In this document: positions 12,001 to 18,729 of the stretch, piece after piece
How positions within the stretch are numbered: position 1 is the stretch's first letter
Layout: each line of letters begins with the position of its first letter
Source: Paenibacillus caseinilyticus
Lineage (GTDB): Bacteria; Bacillota; Bacilli; Paenibacillales; NBRC-103111
Length of the DNA: 64,000 bases
Assembly (NCBI RefSeq): GCF_027533645.1
Contig: NZ_JAQAGY010000007.1
Location: 186,001 to 250,000, forward strand
Direction of reading: 5' to 3'
Notes under the pieces: generated by a model
The model's input: the letters and a program-made list of their open reading frames with translations, nothing else
What the model was told of the DNA's origin: nothing
The model's database searches: none
Translations under genes and position numbers: made by a program

Positions 12001-14524
12001 GGCTTCCGTCCGGCAGCCACTTCGCCAGGTCCCCGCTCCGGTACAGGCGTCCGCCGGGCTCGAACGGGTTGTCCACGAACTTCTCCGCCGTCAGCTCCGC
12101 CCGGTTGAGATAGCCCCTGGCAAGTCCCGTACCGGCAATGCACAGCTCGCCCGGTATGCCGACCGGGACGGGCTGGAGCCCCTCATCCACGAGATAGACC
12201 CGGTGGTTCGGCAGCGGGCGTCCGATCGGCACTTCGCCGGTACCCGCAGGAAGATCATCGGCTGACCAGATCGTCGTGCAGATCGAATCTTCCGTCGGAC
12301 CGTAGGCATTGTAGTAGCGGACGTGATCCTTCCACGCCAGGACCAGATCCGCAGACGCCGCGGAGCCTGCGGTAATCAGCCGCTGCAGCGGCTGCATTCT
12401 CCCGGGATCAAGATGCACGGCATAAGCCGGCGGCAGCGTTGCCGTGGTGATGGCGTGCTCCGTCACATAGTCCTCGAAGGCGTGATAATTGCTCATATCG
12501 GTGGCCGAAGGCAAATAAGCGGCCGCTCCGCTGAACAAGGCCATATAGAGCTCCCAGGCGGATGCGTCAAATGAAAAGCTGGCGAACTGCAGGATCCGGT
12601 CTTCTTCGCCGATCCCCAAAGCATCACGGAAGAACGGCTGCAGGCTGCACAGCCCCCGGTGCTCCACCAGGACTCCCTTGGGCCGGCCGGTCGTTCCCGA
12701 GGTATAGATCACATAGGCGAGGGAGCCTGGCGCCGCTGCCGGCGGGAGATTCGAAGCGTCCTCCGGCAGGGTTATCTTCTCCCCCAGCAGAACCTGCTGG
12801 CCCTCGAACGGCACGGCACCCGGGAGTTCCTCCTGCACGAGCAGCAGCTCAGCGCCCGAATCTTCGAGCATGTACCGGATCCGCTCCTCCGGATAGCCGG
12901 GGTCTACCGGCACATAGGCTCCGCCCGCTTTGAGCACGGCCAAGAGGCCGACGATCATCTCCACCGAACGCTGCGCCATCACGGCGGCAAGCCCGCCTTC
13001 CCGAAGCCCTTGCGCTTGAAGCTTCCTGGCCAGCCGGTTGGCTCTTTCATTCAGCTCCCGGTAGGTCACCCGCTGCGGCCCGCACACGACAGCCGTCCGA
13101 TCCGGCGTCCGGGCAGCCTGCTCTTCGAACAGGCCATGTATCGTGCTCTCCTGAGGATAAGGGTACGATGTGGCGGTGAAGCCGCGAAGCAGCTCCGCTT
13201 CTTCCTCCTCGCACAGCAAAGACAGGCGTGCAATGCTCCCGCCGGGCTGCCCAGCCATCCGCTCTGCGATCGTCAGCAAGTGGCGTCCCATCGCCCTCAT
13301 CTCATCTTCTGTGAACAGCTCCACCCGGTAATCCAGGTGCAGGCGAAGCTCCTCCTCCTCCGGGTAATCTTCGACCCGCAGCAGCACATCGTTGCTCTCA
13401 TGGCCGCAAAAATGGTTGTGCATCTGCGCGCGAAGCCCGCCGTACACCGTGGACTTCATCGGCCGGTATTCGATCGCAGCCCCGAACAACCGCTGCAGCT
13501 CCGGCGTTCCGTGAAGCTCTCTCAGTTCTTGAATAAGCTGGTTATACGGGTATTTTTGGTGGCGCAGCATGCCCGACTGCTCCCTGGATACCTTGGCCAG
13601 CAGGGTAGGAATATCCCACTGGGGGTCCACTTCCAGTCTAGCGGCCACCGTGCTTGCGTACATGCCGATCCGCTCTTTGTCTCCAGGCCCCGTACGGTTC
13701 GCATAGATGGTGCCGACCGCCAGATCCCGCTCTCCCGTGGCTTTATGAATATAGACCGCGAAGACGCTTAAGAAAAAGGAGAAAAGGCTTACATGCTGGA
13801 CTTGGCAGTAGTCCGCCAGCTGCTTATACAGCGCCGAATCCACCGCTAACGTATAACGCGCGGCCTGTGTACTGACCGTCCGGGACCGGGATGCCTTCAG
13901 TTCCCTACCTTCCGGGAGCGTGCGGAATCGGTCCAGCCAGTAGGTCCGGTCTTTCTTCTGCCGCTCCGAAGCTTGGTAGGCCCGCTCCGCAGGCAGGGCA
14001 TCCAGGAACCCGGCCGCCGGGATCTCCCCTTCCCCGGGCGGTTCGGCGTAGTACTGCATGATCCGGTGCCCGACAAGCCCCAGCGAGATGCCGTCGAAGA
14101 GAATATGATGCGCCCGCAGGTGCACCCAGTACTCTTCCCTGCCCACCTGCAGAATCACAAAGGCGTAGAGCTCGGCATCCATCCAGGCCATAGGGGTCCG
14201 GTTATAGTAGTGCAGCCACTCTTCCGCCCCTTCCGCTCCGCCCCGTTCGCTAAAATCGAGCCAAGGCGCATCAGGCAGTTCGGACGGCTGCAGGATATAT
14301 TGGCGGGGCTCCCCGTTCTCCTCCGTAATCCGCAGGTGGAACGCATCGCTCCGCTGTATCACCTGCCGGATGGCCTGCTGCAGTCGTGCGGGCTGCACAC
14401 TGCCCCGGATTCTTACACTGCCGGCCACAAGCGCTGCCGTCGTCGAAGGGAACAACTTCTCCATGAACCAAATTCTCTGCTGGGCTTCCGTAAGCGGCAG
14501 TAATGTAGTCATCTCCGTGTTCAA
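1..14524 (-). CDS. Lipopeptide nonribosomal peptide synthetase, first subunit (C-terminus beyond window)
   Basis: One uninterrupted frame of about 4,841 codons; the same frame was checked at the left edge, 2.4, 6.9, 7.7, 11.5, 12.5 and 14.5 kb. Domain order with approximate residues: starter C (HHILFDG, 139), A1 (YTSGTTGRPKG, 607), T1 (LGGDS, 990), E1 (HHLAVDG, 1175), C2 (HHIVMDG, 1660), A2 (2132), T2 (LGGDS, 2527), E2 (HHLAVDG, 2713), C3 (HHILMDG, 3187), A3 (3655), T3 (IGGHS, 4047), C4 (HHIISDG, 4231), A4 (YSSGTTG, 4700), cut after HVYGP. The first C domain begins PLTEAQQRIWFMEKLFP, close in style to the acylating starter C of surfactin synthetase. Pocket residues read by eye: A1 DAWTIAAIC (same as GrsA, Phe), A2 DVGEVGSID (one change from the Orn code), A3 DAFWIGGTF (Val), A4 DGFFLGV-- (fits the Ile code). 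C2 and C3 follow E domains and look D-C-L type; C4 looks L-C-L. Inferred product start: acyl-D-Phe-D-Orn-Val-Ile. No thioesterase is visible here. Confidence 0.97.
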   Translation of the reverse strand, partial: MNTEMTTLLPLTEAQQRIWFMEKLFPSTTAALVAGSVRIRGSVQPARLQQAIRQVIQRSDAFHLRITEENGEPRQYILQPSELPDAPWLDFSERGGAEGAEEWLHYYNRTPMAWMDAELYAFVILQVGREEYWVHLRAHHILFDGISLGLVGHRIMQYYAEPPGEGEIPAAGFLDALPAERAYQASERQKKDRTYWLDRFRTLPEGRELKASRSRTVSTQAARYTLAVDSALYKQLADYCQVQHVSLFSFFLSVFAVYIHKATGERDLAVGTIYANRTGPGDKERIGMYASTVAARLEVDPQWDIPTLLAKVSREQSGMLRHQKYPYNQLIQELRELHGTPELQRLFGAAIEYRPMKSTVYGGLRAQMHNHFCGHESNDVLLRVEDYPEEEELRLHLDYRVELFTEDEMRAMGRHLLTIAERMAGQPGGSIARLSLLCEEEEAELLRGFTATSYPYPQESTIHGLFEEQAARTPDRTAVVCGPQRVTYRELNERANRLARKLQAQGLREGGLAAVMAQRSVEMIVGLLAVLKAGGAYVPVDPGYPEERIRYMLEDSGAELLLVQEELPGAVPFEGQQVLLGEKITLPEDASNLPPAAAPGSLAYVIYTSGTTGRPKGVLVEHRGLCSLQPFFRDALGIGEEDRILQFASFSFDASAWELYMALFSGAAAYLPSATDMSNYHAFEDYVTEHAITTATLPPAYAVHLDPGRMQPLQRLITAGSAASADLVLAWKDHVRYYNAYGPTEDSICTTIWSADDLPAGTGEVPIGRPLPNHRVYLVDEGLQPVPVGIPGELCIAGTGLARGYLNRAELTAEKFVDNPFEPGGRLYRSGDLAKWLPDGSLVYLGRIDQQVKIRGFRIEPAEVEWNLKKLEPSIREAVAAAREDRSGHTVLCAYVTAERTLDVNALRDRLSLELPPYLVPSYLMQLERMPLTPNGKIDRKSLPEPHAEARPEAAYVPPQTETEELLASIWQSVLGSGPVGRLDRFFDLGGDSIKAIQVSSRLLQAGYKLEMQDLFQYPTVAELGGRLTPVSRTADQGEVLGAVKLTPIQRWFAEQSFAEARHFNQAVMLFREERYEVSALRMAVERLTAHHDALRLRFRLDQGIGEAWSRGSGEDGLYTLDVLDFTEQPSGGLEEAIREHTDRIHSGMNPEGGPLVKLGLFRCPDGDHLLIAVHHLAVDGISWRILLEDLAAGYAQAVKGKPVTFPAKTDSYQAWAQGLAEYALSEEAEQERAYWLGVMSQETSVLPRDITHVRPLVGDSRTVTISWTREETRQLLTEAHRAYRTEINDLLLTALEMAVGAWSGIAHVKVTLEGHGREPILPSIDVTRTVGWFTSRYPVVLDTGSQEPLARRIKRLKERLRSVPGKGIGYGILRYLSGEFGAGAEETHPLQALPPAESEISFNYLGQFDQDLERSGLQISPYPAGSFQSPLAARTAVLDFNAMIRDGVLVLSLDYSTGEYSEAAIRELAAAVENSLRQVIAHCAAQERTELTPSDVLAEGIGIEELERFIGSVRHLGEVEDVYPLTPMQQGMLFQSLLEPDSAAYFQQASFDVEGALDLEAFARSLDALVRRHAVLRTNVFAGGQDRPLQVVFRRDGGEFLYHDLREKLRGTAEQDRATVLDELARQDLARGFRLDHDALMRLTVIRTDEERYRFLWSFHHIVMDGWCLSLITKEVFETYSALLEQRPLDDRPNPYAYRDYIRWLNRQDAAAASRYWSEYLEGYEGGSRLPGEREAGTWQGYEAERCVHDLGGSLTQKLNELAVGRQVTLHTVLQTAWGIVLQKYNGGSDAVFGSVVSGRPADMPGIERMIGLFINTVPVRVRSAPELPAADLLKRVQEESLASRRYETYPLHEIQSLSAPKQDLVRHLMIFENYPVEEQVRQGSGERGPGLAITNVSLAEQTNYDFNLTVIPGESLRLLFEYNALAYDRAAVETIRGHLLHVLEQMAGNPAARVQELALVTEEERRELLGRFGEQRALSGASSGRAVHALFEEQAENTPDAPAVIYGDGLMTYRELNEQANRLARTLRRHGVGPDKPVAILADRGTDLAAGILAVLKAGGAYVPVDPGYPEERIRYLLEDSGSAVLLTQTVLQERIVFGGTTLLLDEDSVYDKDASNPEPACDPSHLAYMIYTSGTTGLPKGVMIEHRQLTAVAQAWKEVYGLSGGDVRVLQWASFSFDVFTGDFVRALLHGGRLILCPAEVRMDPQGIYELMARHRITFFESTPALVLPLMDYVYENGLDIAFLKVLVLGSDVCPPDAFRTLQARYGSTMRIINSYGVTEACIDSCFYEGTGEPLSSLPVGRPLPGTRMYLLDEHLALQPVGVPGELYIGGSGVGRGYWNRPELTRERFVEDPFVPGGRMYKTGDLAVWLPDGNLDYRGRMDHQVKIRGFRIEPGEIEAAILQAEGVKEAVVAAREDGSGQKALCAYVVPYDALDPGGLRASLSGRLPAHLIPAHWVLLERLPLTPNGKVDRSALPAPEGNMHLAAPAVYTAPRTPEERALAEVWQSVLGCAEVGSTDHFFDLGGDSIKAIQVASRLRQAGYRLDIKDLFRSPVASELALCLTPAERMADQGEVSGEVPFTPILHWFREQELSEPQHYNQAVMLFRPERFQVDALRRALEAVAVHHDALRLVWRNASEGPVLYNRGIGEGESFLLEVLDLSGLDRAEDLAATIEAEAEAVQREMNLGEGPLMRLALFQCPDGDHLLFAVHHLAVDGVSWRILFEDLAEGYRQALDERPIRFMPKTTSFREWALEMNREARSEAAAAERAYWEQIEAAPADPLPVDRSDWTSSGSLISDSDTVKVRWAADVTERLLKEAHRAYRTDANDILLTALGVAVQRWGGVKRLKINLEGHGRDVLPAPGIDIARTVGWFTCQYPLLLEAGEQESLSRRIKTVKETLRAVPRKGLGYGLLKYMSGHRTLTSAEPEVSFNYLGQFDQDLEGSGFGLSPYGIGTAVSPSANRPYRLDINGMTTGGRLELEIAYSRTEYRRETIEELAGLLHAAVEEVIAHCCAQAAAELTPSDVLVRGWRMEELEAFEAEVRQVGELENVYPLTPMQMGMFFHHMMDGTSPAYFEQTAVDLQGPLDLVLLTRSLQMLVDRHAVLRTSIRMGPGAQPVQAVFRARCAEVHYADLRELSAGELAVELAAYAEEDRARGFRLDSDPLMRLTILRSGEEAYRFLWSFHHILMDGWCLSLILEEVFGTYAALQEQRMPERVQVPPYSRYIEWLENQDRDAAAAYWADYMAGCEGQTLLPGMRPSSAEPVLRPERVSCTVGSELTARMNLAAKRCGATLYSWFQAAWGLLLQYYNGSGEAVFGSVVSGRPAEMAGVDRMIGLFINTVPVRVRSDATTSFAALVKRVQEEALASRAYETYPLYEIQTGSELRQDLINHILAFENYPAEELLGQPGGLVGTGLTVTGLSAEERTSYDLNVIVLPGAELGIVWEYNGARFGREDIERMQGHLLQLLEQAASRPDALPGELDPLTAAERELILGRFNDTQREYPSGSAVHRLFEEQAAKGPDREAVVFGGRSLTYRELNERANRLARRLQEHGVAAGSPVAVMAGRTPATIVGLLAVLKAGGAYVPIDPGYPEERIRYMLADSSARLLLVQSRSQERLMQGLVCLPLEEESPAGDSSNLAAAEDPRALAYILYTSGTTGLPKGVMVEHRSVVRLVRNTDIIEFREEDRILQTGAVVFDASTFEIWGALLNGLSLHLVEDHTILDGALLQETVRRERITVMWLTSPLFNQLVEMNTGLFAGLRTLIVGGDALSPVHINKVREAHPGLLIVNGYGPTENTTFSTVYPIRDTFESAIPIGRPIRQSRAYILDRFGRLLPVGVPGELCVAGDGLSRGYLNLPVLTAEKFTDDPFFPGERMYRTGDLARWLPDGTIEYMGRMDHQVKIRGYRIELGEVETQLLRLEGVREAVVTAIGGEAEQKALCAYVTADRPLPPRELKAALAAVLPAYMVPGFFVQLERMPLTRSGKIDRQALPAAEKDAAGAPAEAGYTAPRSPLEERLAAIWQEVLGVSRVGVHDNFFEIGGHSLRAASLAAKIAKELHCALPLREIFRYPTIEGLAGVLGSLAPETYTPIPRAPEKDYYAVSSAQQRMYLLSHWEGGELSYHMPGALTVRGPLDKNRLEHAFRELIRRHETLRTGFGTVNGETVQRIREEVDFNVELLEPVSGSEGGTGAVLDAFVRPFDLEQPPLLRAGLLELSADNHLLLFDMHHIISDGVSMGILIDEFSALYAGKSLPPLAIQYKDYAAWKQEGLQSPAMKAHEAYWLEVFRGDLPVLELPADAPRGAVKRYEGGAVRFTIGAAESRGLRELAARTGSTLYMVMLAVYTALLSKYSGAEDLVVGSPSAGRDHPDLAPLIGMFVDTLALRCYPAGGKTFLAYLEEVRDSALDAFEHGDYPFDALVDKLGAAGDPSHSPLFDTMFALQNTERRELNVDGLLLQPADVAAPAAKFDLTLSALEEGDAIACTLEYAAALFRPETAERMARHFQELIRSVVREPLSPLSSLGMMTPEEESQLLYDYGRAAGDEAEWAVTLTEAFERQAARTPEAVAVVFGSERLTYRELNGRANRLARTLQGCGLGSGMRAGLIAGRSIHTIVGMLAILKAGGAYVPVDPDYPEARIRLMLEDSEARLLLVQNSMMPALAEADLPCIDLEDAASYEGEASDLRTESSPDNPAYVIYSSGTTGRPKGILTTHRNVMRVVRGTNYIELGGEDRVLQLSNCAFDGSVFEIWGALTNGSALVLIAKEDLLDMRSLGRILAGEAISVLFMTTALLHALAEADIGVLASVRKVLFGGERASVPHVRRALEHLGPGKIIHVYGP

Positions 14525-14569
14525 TTCGTCTCGCTCCTCTAGGTATACTCGCATCATGAATAAATCATA
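14522..14569 (-). promoter_or_regulatory. Start region of the synthetase: TTG start, RBS, possible -10
   Basis: On the minus strand AGAGGAG (14540-14534) stands 9 bases before TTG at 14524, which is in frame with ATG at 14512. The ATG would be 21 bases from the ribosome site, so the TTG is the better start. TATGAT (14569-14564) could be a -10 box, but no convincing -35 box accompanies it. Confidence 0.5.
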
Positions 14570-14670
14570 GCACACGCCTTTTCACTATTAAGTTGGTATA
14601 CTATAATTTAACATTTCCTTTGCACTTTCTTGACCATACGGACAAGCTCCAGCTGTTCAGAAGCACCCAT

Positions 14671-14709
14671 ACAAACAGCCTGGGACGAAGATCATCTCCG
14701 TCTCAGGCT
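14671..14709 (-). terminator. Terminator-like hairpin after the metzincin gene
   Basis: Arms 14677-14692 and 14694-14709 pair over about 16 positions with two mismatches. On the minus strand the stem is followed by the T-rich GTTTGT. It separates the protease gene from the synthetase gene, so the two are probably transcribed separately. Confidence 0.55.
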
Positions 14710-14723
14710 GCAGGCAACAGGCG

Positions 14724-15533
14724 TCAGTCCCTGCGTAACCGGGCAGCCTGCTTCTTCAGCGTGCCGGAACGCGGAATCGGTATTCCAGGGTTAGGTCTGC
14801 GGTATACGGGGGGCTGGGTCCCTCCGTCCGGCAGGATCGTCCTCCTGGCGGAGTCCCCCAGCCGGCAGTTCTGCAGACGGCTGCTTCTCGAGGCGGCCGC
14901 ACACTGGGCGGCGGTCAACAGGCTCCGGGCGGCAACGGCGACCGGATACATCAGGTTGGTGGTATTCTCGGGCGTTAGGGCCACATGGCCGAGGCCCAGC
15001 ACATGCCCGATCTCATGGGCAAGCGTCGTCGGGGAGAAGCCGTTCGTCACGACGACGGCAGGACCGGAATTCGTGCTGAACGGCGCACAGCCGATGGAGC
15101 CTCCGACCAGAGGGCCTTTGACATAGTACACGGCAATGTCCGTGGTCAAGGCGTCCGGTCTGTAGCTCAGCCATGCCCGGAAATAAGGATGGAGATTGTT
15201 AAACGGCGTAGAATCGCAGGGCAGCGTACCCGGGTTGACGATAGGCCCCGTCTGGAAGCGCCGGAACGAGGGGGCTCCGCCCGGTGTACGGAAGCGGATC
15301 GAGAAATAAATGCCGCAGCTTCTCCATATGCGAATCATCCGGTTCACATGATCCGTGAAGAGGGCCTGCGTCAGTATGGAATCCGGAGCGGCATACACCG
15401 AGAGCACCAGGCAGCGAACCGTCGTCTGGGAGGTTCGTGCCGGCTTCGTACGGCTGCAGCTCTGGCATCCGGCTGCGCTAAGGGGAAGGGGCCGGCGGGC
15501 CTTGATCTTCGGCAATCTCTTCTTCAGGTTCAT
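14724..15533 (-). CDS. Metzincin-type zinc metalloprotease
   Basis: 269 residues. HEIGHVLGLGH near residue 169 is the metzincin zinc motif HExxHxxGxxH (three zinc His and the catalytic Glu), and NLMYP about 15 residues later fits the Met-turn that defines metzincins. The N-terminus (MNLKKRLPKIKARR) is basic, and no clear hydrophobic signal peptide follows, which is odd for this normally secreted class; the C-terminus is also Arg-rich. Several Cys suggest disulfides. AGGATGG precedes the ATG. It sits upstream of, and in the same direction as, the lipopeptide synthetase but a hairpin lies between. A role in processing or degrading the lipopeptide is only a guess from position. Confidence 0.85.
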   Translation of the reverse strand: MNLKKRLPKIKARRPLPLSAAGCQSCSRTKPARTSQTTVRCLVLSVYAAPDSILTQALFTDHVNRMIRIWRSCGIYFSIRFRTPGGAPSFRRFQTGPIVNPGTLPCDSTPFNNLHPYFRAWLSYRPDALTTDIAVYYVKGPLVGGSIGCAPFSTNSGPAVVVTNGFSPTTLAHEIGHVLGLGHVALTPENTTNLMYPVAVAARSLLTAAQCAAASRSSRLQNCRLGDSARRTILPDGGTQPPVYRRPNPGIPIPRSGTLKKQAARLRRD

Positions 15534-15876
15534 CGTTATCCCATCCTATCCTGGTAGAATAGAATAAGATATTCATAGCTTCGGGGTGCTGCTTGTACGA
15601 TTCTACCGGGATGGAAGCTGACAGAAAGAACCCAAGGGTTGTGGGCTTATATCCGGCCGGCCCACGGCGAATAAGGCATAGGCTGGCGCCTATGCCTCCC
15701 GAACCTTCAAGAAGATCTGCTGATGTTGTCGTCCGGCCCCGTTCTATTCGAGCTCATACGGCGGTGGGGATTGTATTGCTTATCCATTAAAGATAAGTTC
15801 GGGCAACTATGCGGAATGCGGCCTTAGGCAGTATGTGTTGTGTTGGAGGAAACATGTTATGTAACTACACAAGGAG
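15534..15876. other. Intergenic region with a short perfect hairpin
   Basis: No convincing gene. A 9-bp perfect inverted repeat, AGGCATAGG (15674-15682) and CCTATGCCT (15689-15697), could help end transcription from the AraC gene on the minus strand, but only TTATT follows it and it is about 180 bases past the stop codon. Confidence 0.4.
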
Positions 15877-16668
15877 TCAGCGCTTTCCTTGGAGAACGCC
15901 GTGAAGGAAACGGTTCATAAGCAGGGGAAGCGAGATCAGAATGGGCGGATCGTCCAAGCGCGGCGGATACAGCACGACCTGCTGGTGCGGTACACGGGTG
16001 TGGGGTGTGACGACGATCGGCTCCTTCGAACGGGTGCGCAGGGTGGTCTCCGGCAGCAGGAACTCCATCGTCCGCATGCCCCAGGATACGCTGGTAGCCA
16101 TGAGATAATACGTACCGGGCTTTACGCCCGTAAAGCTGAATCGGCCGAGTGACGGCAGCACGGTGCCGTACAAGGGAATGCCCTCCGGAATCGGCCTCGC
16201 GAATAAACCGATGAGAATCACGCCCTCGAAGGGCTCTTCCGCCCGGATACTCCCTTCTATACGATCCGCACTTGCGGGCAAGGACTCCGCTATATCCCAA
16301 TCCGTATAGCTGCGCAAAGTGCGTAAGTGGGCGGCGGCCTGCTGGGCCGAATTGCGGAATTCGGACGGGGTCATCCCTACCCGTTCGGTAAACCGGGTAG
16401 TGAACGTGCCGAGACTCTGCTGCCCGATCTCGAGGCTGACGTCCCGCACGCTTAAGTGGGTGCGCAGCAGCAAATCCTTGGCCTTCTGCAGCCGGAGGGA
16501 CGAGATATAATACTGCGGAGGCAGGCCGGTCTTCTCCTTGAACAGGCGCGTAAAATGATACGGGCTGTAAGCGGCATGACCGGCCAGCCGGGAGAGCGGA
16601 AGCGGCTCGTCGATATGCCGGTGAATGAACGTAATAATCTCATCAAGCTCGGAGGACTGCCCTGTCAT
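15877..16668 (-). CDS. AraC-family regulator, N-terminal DNA-binding domain
   Basis: 263 residues from the ATG at 16668, chosen because AAGGGATAGGA stands directly before it; an upstream in-frame ATG at 16701 lacks a site. The two helix-turn-helix units of the AraC family lie at the N-terminus (about residues 8-110; note the typical YSPYHFTRLFKEKTG and the signature-like GMTPSEFR). The C-terminal part is an effector-like domain of about 150 residues that I do not recognise; it contains FSFTGVKPGTYYLMA, a beta-rich stretch resembling carboxypeptidase-regulatory-like folds. Head-to-head with the M3 peptidase gene, whose expression it could affect; no operator was identified. Confidence 0.85.
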   Translation of the reverse strand: MTGQSSELDEIITFIHRHIDEPLPLSRLAGHAAYSPYHFTRLFKEKTGLPPQYYISSLRLQKAKDLLLRTHLSVRDVSLEIGQQSLGTFTTRFTERVGMTPSEFRNSAQQAAAHLRTLRSYTDWDIAESLPASADRIEGSIRAEEPFEGVILIGLFARPIPEGIPLYGTVLPSLGRFSFTGVKPGTYYLMATSVSWGMRTMEFLLPETTLRTRSKEPIVVTPHTRVPHQQVVLYPPRLDDPPILISLPLLMNRFLHGVLQGKR

Positions 16669-16887
16669 TCCTATCCCTTCTTTCCGATAAAGCGTATACA
16701 TAATTCAGTCTGCTCAAGAACAATCGTTCGTGTTTATGTTACCATAAATTTCTTGAAGAGGGAACAAGCTGCCGGCAAAAAAGTATGGGTGTACTCTCAT
16801 TTCACTGATTTTCACCCTGTGTCCGCCTGCCCGTTTGGTGTATACTTGCAGCAGGAAAACCATTCCATACGGAAGGAAGATATCCCT

Positions 16888-18582
16888 ATGAAATTTGAGG
16901 AATATACATACGAGCGCCCCGATCTCCCCGCCCTGGAATCCCGGTTCGCCGAATTGCTGGAGGACTTCCGCCAGTCGGCGGACGCGCAGGAGCAGGAGCG
17001 CATTCTCCGTGAGCTGAACGCCCTGCGCTCCCGGTTCGATACGGCCGCCACGCTGACGGAAATCCGCCATTCGGTCGACACCAAGGACGCCTTCTACAAA
17101 GCGGAGCAGGAATTCATCGACGAGGCCCGTCCCGTGATCCAGAAGCTGGTGACCTCTCTTCACGAAGCGCTTGCCCGCTCCCCCTTCCGGGAGGAGCTGC
17201 AGGCCCGCTTCGGCCGTCAGCTGTTCGCCCTGGCAGAAACGTCGCTGAAGACGTTCCGGCCCGAGGTGCTGGAGGATCTGCAGAAAGAGAACAAGCTCGT
17301 CAGCGAGTATACGCAGCTTATAGCTTCCGCGGTCATATCCTTCGACGGCCGCGAACTGACACTGCCCGAGCTGGGGCCTTATCTGCAGTCCCCGGACCGG
17401 GACGTGCGGCGGCAGGCGAACAAGGCGGCCTATTCCTTCTTCTCGGCGAATGAAGCGCGGTTCGATTCCCTCTTCGATGAGCTCGTCGGGGTCCGGACCG
17501 GGATCGCCCGCAAGCTCGGCTTCGACAGCTTCACCCCGCTCGCCTATGCGCGGCTCGGCCGGACGGACTACGACCCGTCGATGGTAGAGAAGTTCCGCGA
17601 AGGCGTCGTGCGGTCGCTCGTGCCGCTTGCCTCCCGGCTGAAGGAGAGCCAGCGGGAGCGGATCGGGGTGGACCGGCTGCGCTACTACGACGAGAGCTTC
17701 CAATTCCCTTCCGGCAATCCGAAGCCCAAAGGAGATCCGGCATGGCTCGTGAAGCAGGGGGAGACGATGTACGACGAGCTGTCGCCGGAGACCGGCGCGT
17801 TCTTCCGCTACATGGCGGAACACGGATTGATGGATCTGAACAGCCGTCCGGGCAAGGCGGCCGGCGGCTACTGCACGTATCTCTCCGAATTCGGCTCCCC
17901 GTTCATCTTCGCCAACTGCAACGGCACGGCCGGCGACATCCAGGTGCTGACCCATGAAGCGGGCCATGCCTACCAGGTATACTGCAGCGGCAAGCTCGAG
18001 GTGCCCGAATACCACTGGCCTACCCTGGAAGCGGCCGAGATCCATTCCATGAGCATGGAGTACATTACCTACCCGTGGATGGAGCTCTTCTTCCGGGAGG
18101 ATGCGGACAAATACCGCTACTCCAATCTGGTGCATGGCCTCACGTTCATTCCGTACGGCTGCGCCGTCGATGAGTTCCAACACTGGATCTATGCGCAGCC
18201 CGAGGCCTCGCCGGAAGAGCGCAGAGCCGCCTGGCGACAGATCGAGCGCAAGTACCTCCCCCACCGCGACTACGAGGATAACGAGTATCTGGAGCGCGGC
18301 GGCTTTTGGCACAAGCAGGGCCATATCTTCCGCTCGCCCTTCTACTATATCGACTACACGCTGGCCCAGCTCTGCGCCTTCCAATTCTGGAAGCTGCACA
18401 GCGAGCAGCCCGGCGAAGCCTGGGAGCGTTATAACCGGCTGTGCAAGCTGGGCGGCAGTCTCCCCTTCACGGAACTGGTCCGGGAAGCGGGCCTTCAGTC
18501 CCCGTTCGATCCAGCCGCCGTGGAGGCGGTGATCGGCCATCTGGAGGGCTGGCTGGGCCGTGTGAACGAGAGCGAATTGTAA
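16888..18582 (+). CDS. M3-family oligoendopeptidase (PepF-like)
   Basis: 564 residues, the usual length of the M3B oligoendopeptidase F branch. The zinc motif HEAGH lies near residue 356, with the third ligand Glu in EAAEIHSMSMEY about 25 residues later. The C-terminal helical half carries the family pattern around GHIFRSPFYYIDYTLAQ, including the substrate-binding His and Tyr. Start at ATG 16888 with GGAAGGA at 16871-16877; the frame is open further upstream, but without a ribosome site. No signal peptide, so a cytoplasmic peptidase cleaving short peptides. Followed by a strong hairpin at 18660-18700. Confidence 0.95.
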   Translation: MKFEEYTYERPDLPALESRFAELLEDFRQSADAQEQERILRELNALRSRFDTAATLTEIRHSVDTKDAFYKAEQEFIDEARPVIQKLVTSLHEALARSPFREELQARFGRQLFALAETSLKTFRPEVLEDLQKENKLVSEYTQLIASAVISFDGRELTLPELGPYLQSPDRDVRRQANKAAYSFFSANEARFDSLFDELVGVRTGIARKLGFDSFTPLAYARLGRTDYDPSMVEKFREGVVRSLVPLASRLKESQRERIGVDRLRYYDESFQFPSGNPKPKGDPAWLVKQGETMYDELSPETGAFFRYMAEHGLMDLNSRPGKAAGGYCTYLSEFGSPFIFANCNGTAGDIQVLTHEAGHAYQVYCSGKLEVPEYHWPTLEAAEIHSMSMEYITYPWMELFFREDADKYRYSNLVHGLTFIPYGCAVDEFQHWIYAQPEASPEERRAAWRQIERKYLPHRDYEDNEYLERGGFWHKQGHIFRSPFYYIDYTLAQLCAFQFWKLHSEQPGEAWERYNRLCKLGGSLPFTELVREAGLQSPFDPAAVEAVIGHLEGWLGRVNESEL

Positions 18583-18659
18583 AGTGCAGCTGCGCCGGTC
18601 AAGACACCCGCATGGCATCGTATCTGTGGCCGCCGCTGCGGGACCGGCCATCCATCCAA

Positions 18660-18700
18660 CACCAAAGAGCAGGAGCCGCGGGGCTTCCTGCTCTTTGGTG
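18660..18700. terminator. Bidirectional terminator between convergent genes
   Basis: Long near-perfect stem: ACCAAAGAGCAGGA (18661-18674) pairs with TCCTGCTCTTTGGT (to 18699). It lies between the M3 peptidase gene and the oppositely directed ManC-type gene. Neither side has a long T run. Confidence 0.75.
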
Positions 18701-18729
18701 TGTGCTCGTTACTGGAGCGGCGGTCCGGG

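Noticed and set aside
12659..13771. Open frame of 370 codons on the plus strand
   Set aside because: Antisense to the first condensation and adenylation domains, without protein-like features.
16714..18651. Open frame of 645 codons on the minus strand
   Set aside because: Complement of the M3 peptidase gene; the peptidase has a zinc motif and full family length.
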